The notes under the pieces are model-generated. The model was given only the letters and a program-made list of their open reading frames with translations, ran no database searches and had not been told where the DNA came from. The position numbers and the translations under genes were made by a program. Positions 44,706-54,189 of a DNA stretch of 64,000 nucleotides are shown piece by piece; within the stretch, counting starts at the first letter, position 1; each line of letters starts with the position of its first letter. This DNA is from Mesorhabditis belari (taxonomy: Eukaryota > Nematoda > Chromadorea > Rhabditida > Rhabditidae). The stretch is taken from positions 257,501-321,500 of the forward strand of contig CAUEEP010000888.1 of assembly GCA_958450365.1 (NCBI GenBank). Direction: 5' to 3'.

Positions 44706-47700
44706 TTGATGTTAACTTTAACCTTTTCTTCATTGAGGTCTTACTTTGAAAGACTTTTAGGCTCAATGCCTCAAAAGCCACTCGTGGGACTACGTACCAC
44801 TCGTGAACCATCACAAAATTTGTTCTTTTTTCTTTTCCTTTTCAACATCTTGCCTCTTTTCCTTTTACAATCGACAGAAGATGATTTCAAAAGGAAAATT
44901 CTTGCTCTGACTACAGCGGATGGTAGCGAAGTCGATGGGTTCGTTGATTTTTTTTTTCTTGAGGATGGATTTGATTTGATGAGGATTTGATCTTTCTAGT
45001 GAGTTTTTTCTGGAGCCGGGTCAGAGCTTGCACTTACGATGCATTCAACCCATCGGAACATCTTTTCAGCTAAAGTGAGTGGGTAAAAAGATTTTTCAAA
45101 GCAAAATTGGTATTTGTCGATTTTCTCCGGTCATTTTTTCATTTAAAATGGATTTGCAAAATTGAAATCGATAAACATGTCGACAAGCATGTGGTTCTTA
45201 CATGTTCTTACATGGTTTTTTCGCAATTTGAATGCTAATAAAATTTAAATTTAAATGCTAGTTTAGTATGTTCCTATATGGAAAAATCCGAGAAAACCCC
45301 AATTTTAGTTGGCTGCTACCAAACGTCACCAATCAAAATCTCGAAGGTTTCGATCAATCCGATTATCGTCGCAGAGTCAAAGTTGAAAGCAATGATAGGG
45401 CAATCTATTTAGCAAATGACAAATGAGCAAATCATTCAGGATTCAACCATCAACATTTCCCATCTTAACCCAACGGACACTGGAAATTACGTCTGTCAAG
45501 CCGTTTTCAACAATGCTATCCATTTCTCGCAATCTACATATGTTTTTGTAAAAGGTGGTTTAAAGAAAATGAAGCTGTTAACGGAGATTTCAGGTACAAA
45601 TCTATTTTTGGGTAGTTACAGCAAAGCATTGACTCTGCACAGAAAAGTGGATCTTTTTGATTTTATTGTTCCATGCCGTACGACAAAGCCGATAGAAGGT
45701 AGACAAGAATATTTTAAATGCTTATTAAAATTTAGCCGCTAAAATGAAGCTTTTTGTGAACAATGTGGAATGGTTGGCATTGTGCGGGTTTGTTTTGAGC
45801 GCACTATTTTCAGTTTCTGTCTTTTTCCCGGTTTTAGATCTGAAAATCGAAGTGTTTCCGTACTCTCGCGGGGACCAAATAATCGAAATCTGAGGGATTT
45901 CCGCTCACAAAACTGTTCTCAACTTTGGGAATATTACAATCCTAGGTAAACCTTTGCAAATTCTAACTTTGATCTAAATCAAAACGGGCAGTTGATTTGC
46001 CCGTAACCTGGTATTTGAGAGCCATTTGATTATTCGATTTGTCATAGGTTGGTGTAGGTGTACACGCTTCACATCAGGAGGCTAAAATATTTTTTTATAC
46101 AAAATTTAACACATGAAAGCAATAAAGAGAACAGAATCGGCTAACACATACAGTCGTCCACAAAAGTAATGCCCCATTGCCATTCAAAAATATTTTTTGC
46201 AAAATTCCTCCTGAAAACATATTTAAAATATTTTTTTTTTCTTTTAAAATACTTTAGAAGTTCTAGTTGTTAAATAACTGGATTTTTTGATTGAGATCCT
46301 TCCAATCAAAAGATCGATGTGGAAGAGTGCAATTACCCCTAAAATTAGCTCCACAAAAGTAATGCCCCATTAATCGTTTTCATGATTATTCTTTTTGTTT
46401 TTCCTTCTATAAACATTAAGTGTATTCTATTGTATTATTGGGTTGGGGAGAATGAGTCGGCGCCGAAAATCAAAGAAATTTCTAAAACTTATAGCAGACT
46501 TTGTCAAATGATATGCGTTTGATATCCGTAGAAGGGTAACTAATTCTCTACAAAATAATATTTAAAAGAGAACTCAAACAGCGCCTCAACTCAACAAAGG
46601 ATCATTTTTTTCACAAAATCGATAAACTGTCATCTAGAGTAAAGGGTTGGAGGGATCTTCCTGAAAATTTGGTAACTTATGTAATTGAGTGTGCTCTATC
46701 TTTTTTATATAAACACCAAAGGAGGTTTATGTGGAAGAAACTGTTCAAGCAATGAGTCGGACTTTCTGTCATTTTGATTAGCTGTGTTTGGGAATCCATA
46801 AAATCCCAAAAAAGCAAAGCTTTGTGGAATCTCTCAAAAGCCATTTTGTAAAGAATTAGTGGACCATTTTGATAAAACAAAACGTGTATTTAAAGAAGGT
46901 TTTATGGATGCAAAAAGTTTCTTTAAATTTCGGCGCCGACTCATTCTCCCCAACCCAATATTTAGATCCCTGACATGAAAAATCTCGACACTCCGAAGAA
47001 GCTCCAAATCGCTAAGGCCCGGAAAAATGGGATGCGGGAGAAGGATGTGGCCAACCACTTCAATTGCTCGAGATGGACAGTGCGCCGCATTTTTTCACAA
47101 TCAAAAGCCGGCAAAAAGCTTCATCAAGGCCTCAAGAGTGGCCGACGACCAATCACAACCATAAAAAAAGATCGACGATCCGTGATCCAAATCATGAAAA
47201 ACGATCCAAACAAAACATCTACCGATGGAAGCCAAATGATGAGGGATCAATTTAACAAGGTTGTATCGCCGGAAACGATCAGACGACGATTAAATCAAGC
47301 TGGATTATATGCAAGAAGGGCTGCCTGTAAACCTCTGATGAATTTTAAATACCGGAAGCAGCGCCTTGATTTTGCATGGACCTACCGAAGTTGGACAATA
47401 AGTAATTGGGCGAAAGTGCTATTTACCGAGGAGACAAAATCAATTTATTTCACGCGGACGGAAACCATCTTATTCGACGGCCGACTGGAAAGCGATACAC
47501 ACTCAAGTACATTCGGCCTACGGTGAAATTCAATGGAGGCAACATAATGTGTTGGGGTGAGAGCCTTTTTAGTATTTTGTCGCCTGACTGTTTTTCTTTA
47601 GGAGCGATGTCACGAACTTCAGTAGGTCCATTAGTTCACGTCAACTCAACGATGAATGCTGTGGTTACAAGAACATTATGGAGACCCAAATGCTGTCTTT

Positions 47701-50700
47701 TGCCATACAGACGATGCCTCCTGGATGGATGCTCTACCAGGACAATGACCCGAAACACAAGACAAGGCTCATGATGGGAACGGTGGTGACTCTTCAAAAT
47801 GGTACACGAGCACGACTTGCGGGCTGGTTTGCGGCAAGTCGAGTCAAATTGATCAATCCGCCTCGCGACTCACCGGATATCAATGTTATCGAGCGTCTCT
47901 GGTCATTTGTGAAGTCGCGACTCAAGGAAAAGAAATTCGATTCGAAGGCTGTCTTATGGGTTCACATTCAACGTCGCTGGGCCACCATCCCCCAAAGTCT
48001 TTTGAAGAATCTCGTGGATTCCATGCCGAATTGACTCAATGAAGTAATAAAAGCAGAAGGAGGACCAACCAAGTATTGATTTTAAAAAATTGTGTTAATT
48101 CTTTGCAAATGGGGCATTACTTTTGTGGAGCTAATTTTCAAGTAGCTTATTGTTTTTGTTTTATAAGGTGCGTTGCAAAATGATAGGACCACCCCTAAAT
48201 TTTACATTTTTGGCTATGAAATTTAATAACGCGAAATGGCTTTTAAATTCTAGAAATATATACAAAAATAGGCATCTATACCATTTTTAACATTATCTGA
48301 ACAAATTGCAACAAAATTGGAACATTTTCTTTATTTAACACCTGTTGCGAAATGATAGGACCACATAAAAAATAACAATAAATTTGAGAATAAACAAAAG
48401 AAAAACCAATGAAGAGTTTATTAACAATCAATATATGCGTCCTTTTTCTTGATGACGTTTCTTTATTTAATACCTGTTGCAAAATTTAACACCTATTCTT
48501 CGAGTTCACCAAGTTGAGGCGTTTGTGGTGAAATTGACGTTTTGTGGTGAAATTTGATAAATATTCCTTACGAAGATGCCCCATAAGTTTTCCATTGGGT
48601 TTAGGTCCGGTGAGCAGGCAGGCCATTCGAGAAAATCGATGTTGTGTCGTTCCAGAAAAGCTTTAGTGGATTAGCTAACATGAATTGAAGCATTATCCTG
48701 TTGAAAAATATAGTGTTTATCTCGATTTTGTGCTAGGAAAGGAAGTAGTCGATCCGCAAGGACGTCCTGTTAAAGCTTTCGATAACGTCCCGGAGACTTT
48801 TTCTTGACGTCCCGGAGACAACTTGGTGCGAGCGCTTCATTTTTTTTTGCGATCTTCCGATTCGACAACTTTCTTCCTTTCAAAATCAAAACTTTCATCT
48901 GTTCGATCCGCGAAAGCGATTTTCCACGTCCCATCTTCCTAAAAAATAAATATTAGCAAAAAGTAAGCAAATCTAAAAGCCGATAATGTCGGCTGTTTGA
49001 AAATGGCGAGAAAAGACCGCATAGCAGAAAGGAGTGAAAATTTGGTATCAGCACGGTAGACCGAAGGTTGAAGACCTCATGGCTTGAGGAAAGCGCCACA
49101 TCCACTGGAGGTGCCTGGAGGAAGCTGAAGGGGAAGAGAAGTCGAGTGGGCGGTCTGTGGTGCCGGCAAATTCTTCGATCGCGTTGATCACAAGGGCTTC
49201 CATCAAGGCTTGTTGATCAGCTGTCGTTTCCTAGTGTGGTTCGACTTTTGCGATCTGAAGCTTCGTGACAGGGAAGTCCTTCATTCCGGCGGCAATCCAA
49301 GAAGAAGCCGCTGTGAAGAAGCGATTGTTGGTGTAGCCAAGATTTTTTTTGAAAAAATTTTGGCTACACCAGGCACCTCCAGTGGATGTGGCGCTTTCGT
49401 CAAGCCATGAGGTCTTCAACCGTCGGTCTACCGTGCTGATACCAAATTTTCACTCCTTTCTGCTATGCGGTCTTTTCTCGCCATTTTCAAACAGCCGACA
49501 TTATCGGCTTTTAGATTTGAATTTCTTTATTTTGTGTCTATGCCTTTTACTCGCAGCTAGCAAAGATTTTCCAGAGATAAGCAACTTTTCATATTTCTAA
49601 CCACTACCACTAGATTTATCGTGTAACGATATTGCTATTTTCTTTCACCAACAAATTTGTAGACCAAATTTCCCCCGATTGATGTTTCGATCGAAATTAG
49701 CAGATGTTCGGCTTTTCTGTTTCAACAAGCTATTCAACAAGTTAATGCAATGAATTTATTATTTCGATTTGTTCAAATCATTTTTGAATCAAGTAAAATC
49801 AAAACAATCCCTTCGACACAGTGACCGTACCAGCCTTCAATCCACTTGGTATCACGATTTTTTTTTCGGCTTTCGGAAACATAGTATACTTATTATACTA
49901 AAATTTCACATAATGTTATGAATTTAACTCCTGTACTGTGCCTGGAAAACAGATTAAACAACAAAGCTTGATTGAAATCGATCGAATTGAAGAAGATGAC
50001 CATTAAATTATCGCCAAAGAAAAGGTTTAAAAAGATGGCGAATAGATAAAAAATGATCGTATTTGTGAGGTTGAGAAAAGAATTTGTGAGCATCTAAAAG
50101 AGTTTTGTAAAAGAAAATCGGAAAACTGATACCTGGATCATTAGCAAACTCTCGACTCGTGACGTTTTCCCGTGCTGGTTCAGCTGAAACTAAGTAATGG
50201 GTGACTTTTACCAATGGATATTTGCTAGTTTGTTAGACTAATTTCAGGTCTTTGTCTTTGGGGTTACAGTAAGATTACAGTATGTCTAACAATAGACTAA
50301 TAGGAATCTGTCACTACATTTTAGACCCTAAAGTTTGCCTGCTCTGTTTAGTAAGGTGCGTTGCAAAATGATAGGACCACCCCTAAATTTCAAATTTTTT
50401 TGGTTATGAAATTTAATAACGCGAAATAGCTTTTAAATCCTAGAAATATATACAAAAATAGGCATATATACCATTTTTAACGTTATCTGAACAAATTGCA
50501 ACAAAATTATAGCAATTTCTTTATTTAACACCTGTTGCAAAATGATAGGACCACAGAAAAAAATAACAATAAATTTGAGAATAAACAAAAGAAAAACCAA
50601 CGAAAAGTTTATTAACAATCAATAAATCCGCCCTTTTTCTTGATGACGTCTAGTAGTCTTTCTTTATTTAACACCTGTTGCAAAATTTAACACCTATTCT

Positions 50701-53131
50701 TCGAGTTCACCAAGTTGAAGCGTTTGTGGTGAAATTGACGTCCAAGCTGCAAAATTGCTTTTTTGAGTTGCGAAATCGTGTCGTAAGTCTTTCCATTAGC
50801 ATAAATATTCCTCACAAAGATGCCCCATAAGTTTTCCATTGGGTTTAAGTTTGGTGAGCAGGCAGGCCATTCGAGATATTGTGATATTGTGACGTTCCAG
50901 AAAAGCTTTAGTGGATTGGCTGACATGAATTGAAGCATTATCCTGTTGAAAAATATAGTGTTTATCTCGATTTTGTGCTAGGAAAGGAAGTAGTTGATCC
51001 GCAAGGACGTCGAGTTCATGCGACAAGTCACAAATTCTAAATCAAGAACGTCATCCACATTGAAAGCGCCCCATATCATCAGCGATCCTCCTCCCACAAA
51101 GCATTGGATCTTTTCTCAAATCGTGCCAATAGTACTTGTTGCCGTCGAGACCATTCAAATTAAATTTTTTCTGATCGCTGAAGATGACCTACAAAGAAAA
51201 AAATAGCTAACAACTCAAGGCAAAAAGTTGACTTTTTTCAATCGATGGTGATGTGATCCCGAGCCCAAGACATCCTTTTTTCTTTGTGTACCGGCTTCAG
51301 TTTTGGTGCTTTCTTCATGATTGTTCTTTTGATGTAACGGATGTAACACTTGATTGCTCGAGAAAGAGTGTTTTTGTGAACGGGAGCTCCAATTTGTACC
51401 TTGACGTCCTGTAGCGACATCACAGAATTCGACAACAGACGTCCCATATGCCGTTCAGCGCGGACCGTGAGCTTTCGATGACGTCCCGGAGACTTTTTCT
51501 TGCCATACTTGAAAGGATCCTCCAAGAAATTTGAAACAACTTGGTGCGAGCGCTTTTTTTTTGCGATTCGCCAACTTTCTTCCTTTCAAAATCAAAATTT
51601 TCATCTTCCTAAAAAATCTTCGATCTTCCTAAAAAAATAAAAATTAGCAAAAAACATGGTTATTACAGGTAGAAAATCAAAAAGAAACGTAGTGGTCCTA
51701 TCATTTTGCGACAGGTGTAAAATAAAGAAATGCTTAAAAAATTTTGCCTTTTAAAGTAAATTATTTGGCAAACGGTATTTGGGCGTACTTTTGTATCTAA
51801 AATTCGAATTTAAGCATCATTTTGCATTTTTAGTTATTTAAAATCAAAAATCGCAAAAATCGAGGGCGGTCCTATCATTTTTGCAACGCACTGTACTTTA
51901 GTTTGTATGTAATGTATACGGATAAATCTTATATTCTTGAAAAGTCGAGTCTTATGGGTCGGTAAAAATACCCTACTCTTTTTCTGAAATGTCGACTTTG
52001 CAAGATTTCCTTACAAAACATACTGTTGGATGGCAATGGGGCATTACTTTTGTGGACCACTGTATAACATAATCAGTCAATAAAACCTAATTTTCCTCTT
52101 CATCTTCTTCATTTTCGCTCAAATTTAAAAGTTCTTCAAGTTGACCTCCAAGTTTATCGATATCATCAACTTCAATTTCGGATGCAAAGGGATCTCCGAC
52201 ATCAAAAGACATCTTCAAACGTAATTGGTGATTGGTGCAAAAGATTACAACAAAAAATACAAAAAAATTGTTTTTTACAAAAGACCATTTACTAGAAAAA
52301 CTAACGGAGCAATAATTTAGGAGCAGTTTCCTGATATTTTTTTCTATCAAGATCGAAAATCTTGCATTCGTAAATGTCAGTAGCCTCCAAAGGGCGAAAA
52401 ATGATGCTGAAATGACACGAATATTTCCTTGAGAGTTCTGATACTAATATTTTGTTATGAGACTTACCTTGACTGTTAAGTGCAGACATTGAGTGGCTCC
52501 AAAATACCAAGTTACAATCAAATCAGCCAAAGCAAATCACCCCAGCCGGGTTTTTTTCGTCCATTTTACATAATAACTGCCAATATAAATGTTATCAAGA
52601 AAACGTTTTTTCTAAATCCGGCCCCAATTAATGCCCCCCCTTTAAACTAAAAACAATTGAAGCTGCATATGGCTCAATGGCTTCAGATGGCTTTGTTTTG
52701 ACTTTTTTCTTCATACTAGCAATTTATAGCGCTCGAAGTCCAAAATAGCCGATTATTTACATGGGAAAAACAAAAAAAAACGAATTTTTAAAAATTTAGT
52801 TAGACGCATTTCAAAAAAAATTTTTTAATTTGGAATCAGGGTGCTTTTTTTACGTCGATTGGCATCTACCCCGTTAAAAACCCATAGAAATCACTTTTTC
52901 ACCATTTTATTGCGCGAATGTGCAACATGCTATCAAAACGTTTTCAGAACGGGTTTCAACATCTCATCACTTTCATCAGCAATGCAATGGAGTCAGCTCA
53001 ATAATAAAAGGTTCCGATGCGAATACGAACAAGAGAATGTGGAATTTTCAATTTGGGTAAAAAACAAATATCTGTTTAGAGTAACCAAAAAAATTTCAGG
53101 TCACACGAACAATCACGAAGTACAAGGGTGA
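44706..53131 (+). CDS. Ig-domain protein, plus-strand paralog, split by a 5.9-kb nested transposon
   Basis: Divergent neighbour of the minus-strand Ig gene; the starts are about 430 bp apart. The ORF from 44706 (or the ATG at 44766) gives a hydrophobic leader [17 protein letters not shown]. Then come [11 protein letters not shown] (about 45,015), [14 protein letters not shown] (about 45,310), [20 protein letters not shown] (about 45,450), IVPCRTTKP (about 45,665) and [17 protein letters not shown] (about 45,737). After the transposon complex, 52,948-53,083 gives [20 protein letters not shown], matching the paralog's next exon, then a [10 protein letters not shown] exon. No membrane anchor or stop was located downstream. 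A premature stop (LANDK-stop at 45,423) needs splicing around, so the gene may be inactive. Confidence 0.5.
46438..46958. mobile_element. Mariner-type MITE inside the Tc3-like element
   Basis: Starts TTGGGTTGGGGAGAATGAGT and ends with its reverse complement; TA at 46,436-46,437 and 46,959-46,960. Longer inverted arms include CGGCGCCG. It lies just before the transposase ATG at 46,975, so it probably separates promoter from gene. Confidence 0.85.
46975..48034 (+). pseudogene. Tc3-like transposase, frameshifted
   Basis: The N-terminal DNA-binding region reads [20 protein letters not shown] then [11 protein letters not shown]. The catalytic core has [12 protein letters not shown] (first Asp region), [19 protein letters not shown] (second Asp) and [18 protein letters not shown] (the final acidic residue). 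A 44-nt intron-like gap follows CWG (about 47,557-47,601). At least two frame changes, near 47,420 and 47,665, prevent one product, so this copy is inactive. Confidence 0.8.
48166..48965 (-). mobile_element. Tc1-like T1, truncated copy 3
   Basis: The minus-strand copy has the T1 3' end at 48,166 (AGGTGCGTTGCAAAATGATA, next to TA at 48,164-48,165) and part of the catalytic region (the complement of [15 protein letters not shown] near 48,600). Much of the HTH-coding region is deleted. Its 5' end is missing where the foldback repeat begins at about 48,970. Confidence 0.8.
48970..49515. repeat. Foldback repeat with inverted arms (CTAAAAGCCGATAATGTCGGC)
   Basis: The left arm starts at 48,973 and the right arm ends at about 49,515 as its reverse complement (words such as TGTTTGAAAATGGCGAG and GCGCCACATCCACTGG on both). 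A second, smaller hairpin (GTGTAGCCAA...TTGGCTACAC) lies at 49,333-49,371. One arm recurs at 25,564-25,850 next to receptor D. Confidence 0.75.
49799..50183 (-). pseudogene. Copy of the last three exons of receptor D inside a transposon
   Basis: Minus-strand exons 50183-50133, 50093-49942 and 49897-49799 match exons 7-9 of receptor D nearly base for base, including the rare AG|GCACAG donor. Exons 1-6 are absent; the next sequence is Tc1-like T1'. The last exon has nine A residues where D has AAAAACA, a +2 shift that gives an early TGA. It is therefore a non-functional captured or duplicated tail. Confidence 0.85.
50354..51893 (-). mobile_element. Tc1-like T1', full-length copy 2 (minus orientation)
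   Basis: Ends AGGTGCGTTGCAAAATGATA (50,354) and ...TTTTTGCAACGCACTG (51,893), TA on both sides. On the minus strand, 51525-51238 encodes the DNA-binding part ([20 protein letters not shown]...[10 protein letters not shown]). Further ORFs give [20 protein letters not shown] and [18 protein letters not shown]. Frameshifts separate them. Closest relative is copy 1 in receptor D. Confidence 0.85.
52087..52510 (-). CDS. Unrecognised minus-strand ORFs with acidic C-terminus
   Basis: Two overlapping minus-strand ORFs are present: 52510-52301, which contains a possible 62-nt intron ending TTTCAG, and 52350-52087. The second ends [19 protein letters not shown]...ENEEDEEEN, an acidic tail similar in style to the pogo-like tails at 59.6-60.4 kb. 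It may be a transposase end. Function unknown. Confidence 0.3.
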
Positions 53132-53289
53132 GCTAGTTTACCATTTTTTGCATAATTGGAGATAAGTGACACACTTAAAATTTACATAAAGCCACAAAAC
53201 CTTAAAAAGCTAACTTGCCAAGCAATCTAGAAGTAATTTAGCATTATGAATTAGTCCTATTAGTGATTTTTTGACTCGTACTACTACAA

Positions 53290-54010
53290 AACTCTAGGTG
53301 GCCATCATGAACGAAAGGGGTTCGGAAAGGGGTTCGGTGGTTGTCCTTTATCTAGCCATTCGGCTTTGTGTTTTCGGTTATGGTAGAGGACCCGTTTTTC
53401 ATCACAAGTTACAATTCGATCCAGAAATGGCTCCTTTTGATTACGAATCAGCAATGAATACGATGTGAGGTAACGGTGCAATTTTTGATATTCGTTCAAC
53501 TGATGAGGCGCCCACTTTTCTAATTTTTGTACTTTTCCGATTTCCTTGAGATGGTTCCCAATTGTGTGTGGAGTGACCCCAAAGTGCGTTGCTAATTCTG
53601 CCTCCGTTGTTCTGGGATTCGCTTCTACCAGCTCCTTTAATTCGTCATTGTCGAGACTAACATGGCGTCTGCGGCCTTCTTTGTCATTAAGATCCTCGTC
53701 GCCTTCCCGAAATTGTTTGAACCAGTGCTAAACTGCTCGAACTTTAGCTTTGCCTTCCCCAAAAGCTTGATTGATGTTTTGGGTCCCTTCTGACCAAGCT
53801 TCTGACCATTGTGGCCAAGCTTGAACTCATACAAGAAGCGAAGGCGAAAGTCTCGATTTTCCATCGATGTGAAACAACCTGAAAAAACCATTAAGAAAGA
53901 TCCAAGCAAAAGTGTGAAACAGAAAAGAAAATTGAGAAAAAAATACTCAAATACATAAAAAACCCCAAGATCAATAAGCATCTGCAGCCGCGTAGGCAAC
54001 GCCGGAAAGT
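53290..54010 (-). mobile_element. Mariner relic, relative of the GST-intron element
   Basis: Minus-strand pieces match the element at 28,574-30,550. 53499-53305 reads PFLDRIVTCDEKRVLYHNRK, and 53999-53637 contains the N-terminal RDFRLRFLYEFKLGHN with frameshifts; the GCGGCTGCAGATGCTTATTGA junction word also recurs. The C-terminal catalytic part is missing. It lies between the Ig gene and the kinase gene. Confidence 0.75.
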
Positions 54011-54189
54011 GAGATCCACAAATACGACATTAATTTCTTTTTTTCCGTACCTAATATTATAGTTAATGAAACATGATCTAGAAATCGAAACGCGGAACCA
54101 TCCAAAGAAAAAAGACAAGTACAACAAGTCAATGAAATAGAGGTAACAATGTCAATGTAAGCTTTGTCAAAGCAAAACAACTTCAGCAA

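Larger units (their letters stand above)
46153..52065 (+). mobile_element. Tc3-like transposon with nested insertions
   Basis: The left outer end is CAGTCGTCCACAAAAGTAATG (46,153) and the right outer end is its near-complement (52,030-52,065), both next to TA. Each end has a second inner copy of the CACAAAAGTAATGCCCCAT motif (46,347-46,371 and 48,112-48,137). On the left the outer and inner copies are about 190 bp apart. On the right the distance is 22 bp plus 172 bp once the block 48,166-51,893 is removed, so that block is an insertion. The element interrupts the plus-strand Ig-domain gene between two homologous exons. Confidence 0.8.
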
